From: Brachybacterium timonense
GTDB taxonomy: Bacteria > Actinomycetota > Actinomycetes > Actinomycetales > Dermabacteraceae
Assembly (NCBI RefSeq): GCF_900258505.1
Contig: NZ_LT984895.1
Span: forward strand, 2,250,479-2,314,478
Direction: 5' to 3'
Length of the DNA stretch: 64,000 bases
The notes under the pieces were generated by a model. It saw nothing but the letters and a program-made list of their open reading frames with translations, did no database searches and was not told the origin of the DNA. The translations under genes and the position numbers were made by a program. This document shows, piece by piece, positions 52,501-60,696 of the stretch (positions within the stretch are counted from its first letter, which is position 1; the number at the start of each line of letters is the position of its first letter).

Positions 52501-54041
52501 TCCTTGGTGATGTCCGTGGTCATCGGGGTGCGCAGCTGCGGCGCTTCACCGCCGCCACGTTGTTCGATCAGCTCTTCGATGCGGCTGAGCAACGACGTAC
52601 CGCGCCCCGGGGTGTCCGCAAGGTGGTCACCGGGCAGCGGCGAGTGGGGACTGGAGGTGTGCGGCAGCCATTTCAGCCACTCCCACATGTCGCGGCTGGA
52701 ACGCGAGGTGATCGCGGCGATGGCGATCTCCGCCGGGGAGTGCAGCGCGAACAGCTGGGTGATAATGCCGCGTGCCACACCGTCGGCGGCGTCCCCTCCC
52801 CCGGCGATGCCGATGTTGCCCGCGTACCGAAGCTCAGCAACGATCGGCACACCCGCGATGAGCTTATACTCCTCGTGCATGTCATCGAGCATGTCGTAGT
52901 ACTTCGGGATGGCGTCGTTCTCTGCCGGCATCTCGATGCCCACGCGAGACTCGGCCACGCCCAGGCCCAGGCGCACGGTCGCGAAAGCGTTGTGCTCAGG
53001 TCGGTGGGTCCACAGCAGCCGCCCCAGCCGGAACGCGGCGTCGACGGTGTCCGCTGCGGAGGGCGTCTCCACCAGACGTACCGCTCGTTCGAGATCCTGT
53101 GCCGCGGTGACCCGCCGCTTCAGCGAGGCGAGCCCTTCTTCGAAGTTCTTGATCTGTCGTTCGAGGACCTTCTTCTGCTGGAATTTGCGGTTCAGGAAGC
53201 CGGCGGTCGCCATCATCGGCATCATGAACACGAACATGAGCGAGAACGGGCTGCGGGTCATCGAGAACATGAAGGCGCCCATGAGGATCGGCGCGAACAT
53301 CATGAAGATCGGGAAGAACTGCGGCTGCGGCTCTTTTGGGGGTGTTGGCGCCTTCATCGGCCGGTAGGGGAAGCGCGGCACCACACGCGGAGACCGGTTG
53401 AACTCCACCACCGGCGAGTTCGGTGTCGTGCCGCCCAGACGGTGCAGGGCGATCACGGAGAAGGTGGTCTGACCGATCAGCACGGTGTCCGCCGGGCCGA
53501 CGACGGCGCGTTGCACCTGTTCACCACCGATGACGACACCGTTGGAGGAGTGCAGGTCGACGATCTCGATGGAGTCGCCCACGTTGATGCGGGCGTGACG
53601 TTTGGACAGCATTGGGTCGGCGATGCGGATATCAAGGTCACCTTCGCGGCCGATCACGCTCGACCCGCTGGGCAGTGGAAACTCACGGCCTGCCTCTGGT
53701 CCCGACAGCACGCGCAGCAGTGCGACGGCCGCGCCGCGTGACTCGGATTTCGTGGCGTACTCGCTGCTGGAGCGCGCGATGGAGACAATGGATCCAGAGC
53801 GCAGACCCGCCTGGATGAGGTCGATCTCGCGATCGAGGGAGCGCACGCCTGCAGCACCGGGACCAGCGCCCGGATCCTGCACCTGCAGAGTGAGACCCTC
53901 GGGCGCCTCCACCTCCGAGCGCAGCGGGTCTGCGAGATACAGAGCATTGGCTACATCGGCGACCGTCGCGGTGGCATCGGCCGTCACCTCAAGATCGGTC
54001 AGCCTGTCCTCCGGCCGCCGCAGCGTGAGCTTGATGCGCAT
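49578..54041 (-). CDS. EssC/EccC-like FtsK/SpoIIIE ATPase of type VII secretion
   Basis: The motor ATPase, 1487 residues. Residues 1-90 look like a ubiquitin-like beta-grasp domain. Residues 105-200 are an FHA domain (GREGDLDI, SKRHARI, HSSNGV). Two membrane helices lie at about 241-283. Three FtsK/SpoIIIE modules follow: D1 with Walker A GGTTGAGKS (703-711) and Walker B LIIIVDE with catalytic Glu 811; D2 with GTGGSGKS (1029-1036) but LLLVDG without the Glu; D3 with GPMSSGRTT (1307-1315) where Lys is replaced by Arg. Only D1 seems able to hydrolyse ATP. FHA plus single-chain layout resembles Firmicutes EssC more than mycobacterial EccC. GGAGGAAGG precedes the ATG. Confidence 0.93.
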   Translation of the reverse strand: MRIKLTLRRPEDRLTDLEVTADATATVADVANALYLADPLRSEVEAPEGLTLQVQDPGAGPGAAGVRSLDREIDLIQAGLRSGSIVSIARSSSEYATKSESRGAAVALLRVLSGPEAGREFPLPSGSSVIGREGDLDIRIADPMLSKRHARINVGDSIEIVDLHSSNGVVIGGEQVQRAVVGPADTVLIGQTTFSVIALHRLGGTTPNSPVVEFNRSPRVVPRFPYRPMKAPTPPKEPQPQFFPIFMMFAPILMGAFMFSMTRSPFSLMFVFMMPMMATAGFLNRKFQQKKVLERQIKNFEEGLASLKRRVTAAQDLERAVRLVETPSAADTVDAAFRLGRLLWTHRPEHNAFATVRLGLGVAESRVGIEMPAENDAIPKYYDMLDDMHEEYKLIAGVPIVAELRYAGNIGIAGGGDAADGVARGIITQLFALHSPAEIAIAAITSRSSRDMWEWLKWLPHTSSPHSPLPGDHLADTPGRGTSLLSRIEELIEQRGGGEAPQLRTPMTTDITKEPDIPPEPITPNLVVIIEDDAPVDRARLVRLAERGPDVGVHIVWCASNVAALPAACRTYISVDESVEGASAGHVRLGERFYPVSVETVSVDVAAGVARHLSPVVDAGVPIDDDSDLPRAISYLKLGGMELAEDPGAIIERWKQNNSLTPRDGSEPQRRKHDANLRGLIGHNGQDAFHLDLRTQGPHALVGGTTGAGKSEFLQAWVMGMATAHSPDRVTFLFVDYKGGAAFADAITLPHAVGLVTDLSPHLVRRALTSLRAELHYREHLLNRKKAKDLVSLERTGDPEAPPSLIIIVDEFAALAKEIPEFVDGVVDVAARGRSLGLHLILATQRPAGVIKDNLRANTNLRIALRMADEADSKDILGDKMAAHFDPGIPGRAAAKTGPGRIATFQTGYAGGWTTDEPERARIDVVEKDFGTGEKWDIPAPPKKEVKDPGPNDISRMVATITKAAEQAGVPAPRKPWLSELAEAYDLSRLPTRRTDEELLLGVMDVPEDQAQPTVSYFPDQDGNMAIYGTGGSGKSTTLRTIAISAASTVRGGPVQVYGLDFGASGLTMLEELPHVGSIVPGDDEERVIRLLRTLRQTIDERARDFAKLRAGSVSEYRELAGKPDTPRILLLVDGMAAFREAYDFSNLTKWFTTFVQIATDGRQVGIHVIVTGDRPNAIPTSLGSSIQRRLIHRMASVDDYLAFGEAKDILDSKSPPGRAILQGHEVQIAVHGGDANVAIQSREVSKLAKAMRRAGVPEAPEVLRLPERVEFSQLRPVVDGMPVIGMGDETLAEVTYEPRGAFMVTGPMSSGRTTAMLTIASGLKAMPNPMRLVRFSSRRTPLTGLPVWDVEGSDPETVKELAGQLFSAVESGAVPEGQLALFIDGVADFTGTGVENDLDKLIRACTREGQFVVGENESASWSQAYLLAQPFKAGRRGLLLQPGEMDGDSLLGTNLGRIRRADFPAGRGFLVYSGRAVKLQTAQITT

Positions 54042-54082
54042 GGCCCTTCCTCCCTCATTCCGGGCTCGTGCCCGGCCTCCTC

Positions 54083-54102
54083 AGCCGGCCATATAGCCGG
54101 CT
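54083..54102 (-). terminator. Hairpin between the FHA-wHTH and eccC genes
   Basis: AGCCGGC (54083-54089) and GCCGGCT (54096-54102) form a perfect 7-bp stem with loop CATATA in the 80-bp gap. It could reduce read-through into the ATPase gene or stabilise the upstream message. Confidence 0.45.
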
Positions 54103-54121
54103 CATCTTCACGATGCCGGGG

Positions 54122-54832
54122 TCAGTCCTCGTCCTCATCCTGTGCCTGGTCCAGCAGCGGCAGATCCGCGGTCGTCACCAGACGCGAGAACACGGCATGC
54201 TCGACGAGTCGAGCGCGCCGGTTGCTGGCAAGCTTGCCGGGTCCACCCCGCAGGCCGCGCACCCCCATGCGGTCCAGCTTGTCGCACACGTTATCGAGCT
54301 TGCGGTTGAACTTCGTCAGCGCCCACCCCAGCCGTTTCGCGGCCTGCGCGGATGTGGGAACGGAACTCATGCCACTGCCTTCACGCACGAGCATCGGTTC
54401 GGCGAGCGCAAGGATCAACAGCTTCTGGCTGGCGGTCAGCTGAACCGACCCCACCGTGGTCTCCCCCACCGGGTCATCCGCCGAGGCGATCCGTTCGAAG
54501 TCGGGCGACTCGGCGTGCACCGACAGATCGTAGGTGGTCGGTCCCGCGGTGAAGACCACCTTCGTTTCATCGAATACCAGCGGGATCCGGGCCCCGGGTG
54601 CCAGCCACGCCTGCATCGACCCGCTGCCATCGGTGATGGTGGCGGACAGGCGCGAGCCGATGTTCACCAGCCACCACATCGACTCGACCTGCAGGATCGA
54701 CAGGAACTTCCGGTGGAGGAACGGGTTGTCGTCATCCACGTTGAGGTCCGCGTCGCGGCCGATAGTGAACTCCTGTCCGTCAGCTACGCGGAACCATTCG
54801 CCGCAGAATTCCACAGAGATCGAGGACGCCAT
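54122..54832 (-). CDS. FHA domain protein with C-terminal winged-helix-like domain
   Basis: A soluble protein of 236 residues. Residues 5-110 form an FHA domain (FTIGRDADLN with GR at 25-26, and H40 in NPFLHRKF), which binds phosphothreonine. Residues 130-212 (LTASQKLLILALAEP, VPTSAQAAKRLGWALTKFNR, GVRGLRG, LASNRRARLVEHAV) have the helix-turn-helix-wing pattern of a DNA-binding domain. The order FHA then HTH is the reverse of EmbR. It lies between the Ser/Thr kinase and the ATPase gene. It is the best local candidate for the regulator of the WXG100 boxes; this is inference. AAGGAACTG precedes the ATG. Confidence 0.72.
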   Translation of the reverse strand: MASSISVEFCGEWFRVADGQEFTIGRDADLNVDDDNPFLHRKFLSILQVESMWWLVNIGSRLSATITDGSGSMQAWLAPGARIPLVFDETKVVFTAGPTTYDLSVHAESPDFERIASADDPVGETTVGSVQLTASQKLLILALAEPMLVREGSGMSSVPTSAQAAKRLGWALTKFNRKLDNVCDKLDRMGVRGLRGGPGKLASNRRARLVEHAVFSRLVTTADLPLLDQAQDEDED

Positions 54833-54923
54833 CGTCAGTTCCTTTCAATCAACACGTCGTGCAGTTCAGCAACGGCTCGCCACAGTCCTGGCCGGGAACA
54901 CCCTGCGGGGAATGCACAGGGCA

Positions 54924-56579
54924 TCATGTTCCCTCCAGGCAGGTGGTGGCCCAGGCGCTTGTCGTGCCGTCCTTGGTCATCGCACGCACACGGACGCATC
55001 GTTCGGGCAGGTTGGGAGGCACGTTCAGCACGGTGCTGTTACGTCCGTACACCTCAACCGGTTCGGAATAGTCCTGGTAGTTCTCGGGCAGGTCCTGCCA
55101 CTGCACCGCGTAGTACACGTCCGCGGTCGCTTCTGGAGGCAATGACCACACCACCTGGGCGCGGCCGCCGAGACCGTGCTCCTCAGGGACGATGAGCTTG
55201 ACGGACAGGTCTCCCGGCGGCGAGATCGAGGTAGGCCCGGCAACGGGAGGCGGGGCCGGCGCCGGGTCATCCTTCTCATCGCCGAACATGCTGCGCACCA
55301 GCAACGTGGACCCCACCCCGAGAGCGATCACGAGGAACCCGGCGATGAGGACGAATGGCCAGACCGGGGTACGTCGCGTCGGGGTGTCGTCCTGCGGCGC
55401 CGGGGCGGCCGACTCATTCGCCGACATCGGTGTGTGTGCACGGGGCAGTGCGGCTCCTGCGGGACGCAGCACCGTGGATTCCCCGGATTGCGTCTGGTCC
55501 AGCGCGGACATGGATGACGGCGCCGACATCGGCGAGGACAGTGCCGGGGCGACGCCCGCGTACCTGTCGAGCTGCGGCTTCGACGGCTCGCCCGTGGTTC
55601 CGGGGGACGCCGGCCCCGTCGGGTCGACCGTGGCGACCTTGCGGATACGGGTGTGGGACTCGAGCTCGTCGTCCCCGTCGGCGTCTGCGGTGGTTGCTCC
55701 GCGGTCGTCCAGCACGTCCATCTGCGTGACCGGCAGCGAGAGCGCCATCTCGGCCTGCTGGAGGGCACGGCCGAAGGCGAGCGCAGAGTCATATCGACCT
55801 GACGGGTCCTTCGCCATGGCGACCGACAACACGCGGTTCAGTTCGGGCGGCACGTCGGGGCGGGAGAGCGGGCGCAGCGGCTCGGTTTCGATGCGGGTGA
55901 TGAGGTCCGCCGCAGTGTTGCGCTGGCCTACACGCTCGAACGGGGTGTGCGAGGCGAGCAGCGAGTACACGGTCGCCGCCAGGGAGAACACGTCGGAGCG
56001 CACGTCGGCACGCGGCGGGTCGGCGAAGAACTCCGGCGGCGACCACGGGATCGACATGCCCTGGGAGTCCTCGATGTCATGGCCCTGGCCCGAGGTGATG
56101 GAGATGCCGAAATCCGTCAGTGCCGGACGGTTGTAGTCCGTGACAAGGATGTTCGCCGGTTTGATGTCGCGGTGCAGGATGCCGGCGCGGTGGGCGGTTT
56201 CCACGGCACCCGCGATCTGGACGCCGACGCGCAACGCCTCCGACACCGAGATCCGTTCTTTGCGGAAGCGCACTCCATAGTTCGGGCGTGAGCAGAACTC
56301 CATCACGATGTACGGGCGGTGCTCGCTGGAGACGTCCGCCTGGTAGATCGTGACGATCGAGGGGTGCGTGGACATCGTGGCCATCACGTTGGCCTCGGAC
56401 TCGAACTGCTGGCGCACCGTGTCATCGAGAATGCTCGCGAGCAGCACTTTGATGGCCACGCGGCGCTGCGGCCGCAGCTGCCGGTACAGGAACACGTCGG
56501 CGAATCCGCCGGATCCCAGCAGACGCTCGAAGTCGTAGCCAGGCAGTGAGGGTGGTGGGGACGGCGGTCGTGGCGTCAC
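54924..56579 (-). CDS. Transmembrane Ser/Thr protein kinase
   Basis: A Hanks-type kinase of 551 residues. The kinase domain (14-280) has the glycine loop LLGSGGFADVF, K44 (VAIK), HRDIKPANI with catalytic D138, and DFG at 156-158. A Pro/Ala/Ser-rich juxtamembrane region (about 285-403) leads to a single helix (405-428, WPFVLIAGFLVIALGVG). The outside part (about 450-551) looks like a fibronectin type III-like beta domain (VVWSLPPEATADVYYAVQW), not PASTA repeats. It overlaps the large FHA gene. With PP2C and FHA partners it forms a phospho-switch at the secretion locus. Confidence 0.92.
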   Translation of the reverse strand: MTPRPPSPPPSLPGYDFERLLGSGGFADVFLYRQLRPQRRVAIKVLLASILDDTVRQQFESEANVMATMSTHPSIVTIYQADVSSEHRPYIVMEFCSRPNYGVRFRKERISVSEALRVGVQIAGAVETAHRAGILHRDIKPANILVTDYNRPALTDFGISITSGQGHDIEDSQGMSIPWSPPEFFADPPRADVRSDVFSLAATVYSLLASHTPFERVGQRNTAADLITRIETEPLRPLSRPDVPPELNRVLSVAMAKDPSGRYDSALAFGRALQQAEMALSLPVTQMDVLDDRGATTADADGDDELESHTRIRKVATVDPTGPASPGTTGEPSKPQLDRYAGVAPALSSPMSAPSSMSALDQTQSGESTVLRPAGAALPRAHTPMSANESAAPAPQDDTPTRRTPVWPFVLIAGFLVIALGVGSTLLVRSMFGDEKDDPAPAPPPVAGPTSISPPGDLSVKLIVPEEHGLGGRAQVVWSLPPEATADVYYAVQWQDLPENYQDYSEPVEVYGRNSTVLNVPPNLPERCVRVRAMTKDGTTSAWATTCLEGT

Positions 56580-59500
56580 GGCAGCCCCCTCATGAGCAGC
56601 ACGACGCCATCGCCCAGGTCGAGTGTGTCGCCGGAGATGAGCCCCACACCTTCGCGTGGCCGCAGCCGTCTGGCCGCGTTGCCTGCGCGAAGCAAGGTGG
56701 TGCCGTTGGTGGTGCCGAGGTCAACAGCGAGCACGCGCCAGCCTTCCAGACGCAGTTCGAGATGGGAACGGGAAACATCCTGCTGCGGGCTGGGCACGGT
56801 CACCAGCTGCGGCACATCCGACCCGCTCACACGGGAGGCGCGAGGCCTCCGCCCGATAATGGCGGAGCGTTCCAGGGTGAATGATCCGCCGGTGGAAATC
56901 TCGACGCTGCCCAAGACAGGCCGCGTCACAGTCTCGGTGGCCCCGCCGAGCGCTGCACCGCAGACGAAGCAGGCTCCGCGCTCCGGGGGGTTCGCGTGCC
57001 CGGCCGGGCACACCACGCCAACAAGTTGCGGCGCTGAGGTGTTCGAGCTGCTGGAGCGCGGGGTCCCACGGTGCGTGTTCTCGCTGCGTGCCGAGGCGGG
57101 ATCGCTCCCGGGGCCTGTTGGGGCGGCAGGTGCGTGCTGCGGCGCCGCCGACGCTTGGGGCACAGGTCCCGCAGCCGGCACGGGGTGCGGGGCGCTCGCA
57201 TGGCGCGGTCCCTGCGGCGAGGCGCCCTGAGGACGCATGCCCTGGGGAGGGTGCCCCTGCTGGGGCATGCCGGGGGGCGCTGCCGCAGGTGCCTGCGGGG
57301 AGGCTCCATGAGGTGGCTGCCTGGGGGCATCGAAGCCCTGCGTTGGATGCGGGCCGGCAGGGCGCTGCCGCATCTGCGGTGGCGCCGGACGGTGAACGGG
57401 CTGCGGCGCAGCAGGCGACGCGAACGAGCCGTGCTGCCACGCGGCAGGCGGTTGTGGCGCCCCCGGAGCGTGTCCCGCGGGGCCCATCGGAGCGGCTGGA
57501 CGCTGTGGCCCGGCCGGGTAATGGGGGCCGACGGGGTGCTGCGGGGCACCGTATCCCTGCGGGGGCACCGCGGGAGAGCCCACCGCAGGATGTCCAGGCC
57601 CGTACTGTCCTGGCGCAGGCTGCTGCGGCGGAATCTGCTGAGCGGCGGAGCCTGGCACCGATGTCGCCGACGGGTATGCCGGGTTCTGGCCAGCTGGCGG
57701 CGAGGGCTGTTGCGAGACGTGCTGCGCCCGGGTGGGTGTCGGCGGCCGTTCGGGCATGTGGACCTGCGGGTATGCAGTCGGCGGTGGTGGCGGGGCGGCC
57801 GCTCGGCGAGCTGCCGTGTGCGCGATCTCCGGTGCTTCACGGCCAACGCCCGGCACCCAGTCGATGAAATCGCCGCCGATTGTGGACGATGCCGCATCCG
57901 CTGTGGCACCGAGCGGCTGGGCCAGCGCTGAGGTCTGCTCGTTCTCGGGGCCCTGCTGCGGAGATTCCGGCTCGGGTTTCGGCTCGGGCGCGGGAGACTT
58001 CTCCTTCTGCGCCGGTTCGTCCTCGTGCTCATCGTCGCGCTTGCGCACGGCGGCGTCCTCGATACGTCGGAAGATCGTCTTGCCGAACAGGTCGTCGTAC
58101 TCGTCGGCACCGTCGTCCTCGGTCTCCGCTGGGAGCGATGGTGCGGATGCCGGAGCGTTCTGGGCGGGAGCAGCAGCCGCGGCGCTCTCGGCGTCGTCCT
58201 CGCCGGCATCCTCGTCGTCAATCGGCGCGACGAGGGTGACGGGTGAATCGTCGTCTTCTGGCGGCTCTGGCGTCGGCATCGAGGTGGCGGAGCTCCGCGG
58301 GGCTGGCTGCGGGCGCGCGGGCTCCCCCGGCATCGCAGGCTGTGCTGGCGCCGCGGAATCCGCAGACGCTGCGGCGGCTGCGGAATCCTCCTCGGCGGGA
58401 GCAGTCGGCTCTGCGGGCTCAGCAGGAGCACCGGGCTCGGGCTCGGCCCCGGCCGATGCAGGCGGCTCTGCGGACTCGGCACGAGCAGCTGGCTCTGCGG
58501 GCTCCACAGGAGCAGTCGGCTCTGCGGTCTCTGCCTCAGTCGAGGCAGGCGGCTCGACGGAGTCAGTGTTCTGTGTCGGCGCTGGATCATCTGCCGGTGC
58601 GGGACTCGGCTGCACAGGGCTTTCGCCCGCAGGACTCGGCTGTGGCGGAGTCTCCTTAGGCTGCGGGGCCTGCTGAGGCGCAGGGCTTTGCGCAGGAGCG
58701 GTCTTCTCCTTCGTCGGCGCCGCACGCCGACGATCGAAGAGAGATGTGCTGACCAGCCGCCGGCGAGGCCGTTGCCCGCTCTGAGGACTCGACGCTGTCC
58801 CCTGCGCCGATGCAGAACTGGCGGTGGCCCCGTCCGCAGAGGGAGCAGCCGCCGGAGTCGTCTCGGCGGCAGGCGCGGTCGAGGCCGACGCGGCCGATGC
58901 GGCTGCCGTCGACGCAGCTGGTGCAGCGGGGGCCACGGCATCCTGCGCAGCGGGAGCGGGCTGTGCCGGAGCGGGCGCTGCGGGAGCGGGCTGTGCCGGA
59001 GACGAACTGAAGAGGTTGTCGAACACACTCGGCCCTGCGGGCTTCTCCGGTGTCTCGGGCTTTGCGGGACCGCGTGTCGAGGATGTGCGTGAGGGCGATG
59101 ACATACGCCGTGTGGCAGCCGTCGCGGAACGCGGCGACATCGAGGAGAACGATCCCGAGGACGAGCTCGACGTGGACGGCTTGGGCTTGGGTGGAGGCGG
59201 AGGCGCTTCGGCCCGCTTTTTCTTCGCCTCCTCGGTCTCGATCGAGCGTCCGTCGTCCTTGACCTGCTGTGCTAGCGCAGAACGCGCGTCATCGTCCAAC
59301 GATGAGGGGTCCACCAGTGCGTGGACGAAGCCACGGATGCGTGCCATGCCAGCCTCGATACGAAGACCACCGGTGCTGCTCTCTTCGGGCAGGTCACCGA
59401 AGGCGACGCGGCGAACCCCGTCGAAGGTTTTCGTGACCACGGGTTCGTCGTCGGTGCCGATGACCTGCTGAGATCCGTCGGCCGTGTAGACGCCGATCGG

Positions 59501-59824
59501 GGTCGATCCCTTGACACAGATCGTTGTGCTCTCACCGTGGGTGAACCCGAACATCACGGCCTTGAGGTCATCGGGACCTTCGAAACCGGCCTTCTCGATC
59601 AGTGCACTCATCAGGGCATCTGCGGAGTCAGGCCGGTCCTTCAGCACGGTCCAGGCGGCGTCGATCAGCGACTTGCGAGCCCCGGGCACCAGAACGATCC
59701 AGGCTCCGTCGCGCACCACGAGCGTAGCCGGGCCAGCGCGGAACCAGAGCCCCTCATCGAGGAGGGGATTCTCGGTCTTCTCCGCGCCGTCGGTCGCGTC
59801 GTCGGCAGGCTTTTCGTTGCTCAT
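56576..59824 (-). CDS. Large Pro/Ala-rich protein with zinc ribbon and C-terminal FHA domain
   Basis: A protein of 1082 residues. Residues 1-190 form a globular domain I do not recognise (LWFRAGPATLVVRDGAWIVLV, VTKTFDGVRRVAFGDLP). Residues 200-930 are low-complexity Pro/Ala/Glu/Gln, likely disordered. A zinc ribbon lies near 939-960 (CPAGHANPPERGACFVCGA). The FHA domain fills 972-1082 (IGRRPR, SRSHLELRL, GTTNGT). It has no membrane helix. The disordered part offers many kinase sites and the FHA could bind the adjacent kinase. The start overlaps the PP2C stop and its end overlaps the kinase start. Confidence 0.82.
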   Translation of the reverse strand: MSNEKPADDATDGAEKTENPLLDEGLWFRAGPATLVVRDGAWIVLVPGARKSLIDAAWTVLKDRPDSADALMSALIEKAGFEGPDDLKAVMFGFTHGESTTICVKGSTPIGVYTADGSQQVIGTDDEPVVTKTFDGVRRVAFGDLPEESSTGGLRIEAGMARIRGFVHALVDPSSLDDDARSALAQQVKDDGRSIETEEAKKKRAEAPPPPPKPKPSTSSSSSGSFSSMSPRSATAATRRMSSPSRTSSTRGPAKPETPEKPAGPSVFDNLFSSSPAQPAPAAPAPAQPAPAAQDAVAPAAPAASTAAASAASASTAPAAETTPAAAPSADGATASSASAQGTASSPQSGQRPRRRLVSTSLFDRRRAAPTKEKTAPAQSPAPQQAPQPKETPPQPSPAGESPVQPSPAPADDPAPTQNTDSVEPPASTEAETAEPTAPVEPAEPAARAESAEPPASAGAEPEPGAPAEPAEPTAPAEEDSAAAAASADSAAPAQPAMPGEPARPQPAPRSSATSMPTPEPPEDDDSPVTLVAPIDDEDAGEDDAESAAAAAPAQNAPASAPSLPAETEDDGADEYDDLFGKTIFRRIEDAAVRKRDDEHEDEPAQKEKSPAPEPKPEPESPQQGPENEQTSALAQPLGATADAASSTIGGDFIDWVPGVGREAPEIAHTAARRAAAPPPPPTAYPQVHMPERPPTPTRAQHVSQQPSPPAGQNPAYPSATSVPGSAAQQIPPQQPAPGQYGPGHPAVGSPAVPPQGYGAPQHPVGPHYPAGPQRPAAPMGPAGHAPGAPQPPAAWQHGSFASPAAPQPVHRPAPPQMRQRPAGPHPTQGFDAPRQPPHGASPQAPAAAPPGMPQQGHPPQGMRPQGASPQGPRHASAPHPVPAAGPVPQASAAPQHAPAAPTGPGSDPASARSENTHRGTPRSSSSNTSAPQLVGVVCPAGHANPPERGACFVCGAALGGATETVTRPVLGSVEISTGGSFTLERSAIIGRRPRASRVSGSDVPQLVTVPSPQQDVSRSHLELRLEGWRVLAVDLGTTNGTTLLRAGNAARRLRPREGVGLISGDTLDLGDGVVLLMRGLP
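58300..59010. repeat. Degenerate codon repeats encoding the Pro/Ala/Glu-rich region
   Basis: The DNA for the central disordered region repeats variants of GGCTCTGCGG and GCAGGAGCA, giving PAEPTAPAEPAE-like protein. Copies are imperfect and of varying spacing, so this is a low-complexity coding stretch and not a satellite. Length variation between strains would be expected. Confidence 0.55.
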
Positions 59825-60696
59825 GCGCTCTCACCGCCGAATCCGGGTAGTGCTCGCGGCAGCGTGTCCTCGTCCAGTTCGTGCACCGACGTGTTCGGGT
59901 CGGTGTCTTCATCTGACCTGTTACCACGTCCAGACAAGCCCACCACGTCGAGCGCCTCGACCACGAGAACGGTGACGTTGTCGCGGCCACCAGCGGCGAG
60001 CGCCAACTGCACGAGGTCTTCGCACACCGTGCGGACATCCACGGGGCTGCGCAGAACGCGTTCGATGGTGGCGTCGTCGACCTCGCCGGTGAGCCCGTCG
60101 GAGCATACGAGCATCCGGTCACCGACTTCCGCCGGGATCAGCCAGTAGTCCGGCTCCGACTCCGGCCCGGCGCCGAGGGCGCGGGTGACCATGTGCCGGT
60201 AGGGATGCACCTTCGCCTCGTCGGCGCTGAGCTCCCCACGGTCCATCAACTCCTGCACGACGGAGTGGTCCACGCTGACCTGCTCGAAGATGTCATCCGA
60301 GAGTCGGTACACACGCGAGTCGCCCAGGTTCAGCACCACCCAGTAGCCCACGCCGTCCAAAGCCATCGTCGCCACCAGTGCCACCGTCGTGCCGGCGCCA
60401 GCCTCTGCCTCACCGCCCAGCTCGCCGATCCGCTGCGCGGCCGAAGCCAGTGCATCCCCAAGCTGCTCGACGGTCACGGTGCTGCCGAGCGTGAGCTTCT
60501 CAAACTCCTCCACCGCGATCGCGCTGGCGACCTCACCGGCGTTGTGGCCGCCCATACCGTCGGCAACGAGGAAGACGGGGCTCTGGTCCAGATGCGAGTC
60601 CTCGTTCGTCGCGCGCACGTGTCCGACGTGCGTGACGGCTGCGGAGGTGACGTGGATGGTGCCGTTGACGGGCGCGTCGGGGTTCACCGGGGTCAC
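59821..60696 (-). CDS. PP2C-family Ser/Thr protein phosphatase
   Basis: A metal-dependent phosphatase of 291 residues that would reverse the action of the neighbouring kinase. The PP2C motifs are THVGHVRATNEDSHLD, VFLVADGMGGHNAGEVAS, LNLGDSRVYRL, VTRALGAG, and VCSDGLTGEVDD, with GGRDNVTVLVVE near the C-terminus. All metal-binding Asp residues (NED, ADGMGG, SDGL, RDN) are present. It has no transmembrane segment, unlike mycobacterial PstP. The GTG start overlaps the stop of the RDD-FHA gene. Confidence 0.94.
   Translation of the reverse strand: MTPVNPDAPVNGTIHVTSAAVTHVGHVRATNEDSHLDQSPVFLVADGMGGHNAGEVASAIAVEEFEKLTLGSTVTVEQLGDALASAAQRIGELGGEAEAGAGTTVALVATMALDGVGYWVVLNLGDSRVYRLSDDIFEQVSVDHSVVQELMDRGELSADEAKVHPYRHMVTRALGAGPESEPDYWLIPAEVGDRMLVCSDGLTGEVDDATIERVLRSPVDVRTVCEDLVQLALAAGGRDNVTVLVVEALDVVGLSGRGNRSDEDTDPNTSVHELDEDTLPRALPGFGGESA

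Noticed and set aside
56926-59028. 700-codon frame in the same strand but shifted against the large FHA gene
   Set aside because: It arises from the low-complexity GC-rich coding repeats; composition is Arg/Pro/Ser only, and the true frame holds the zinc ribbon and FHA domain.
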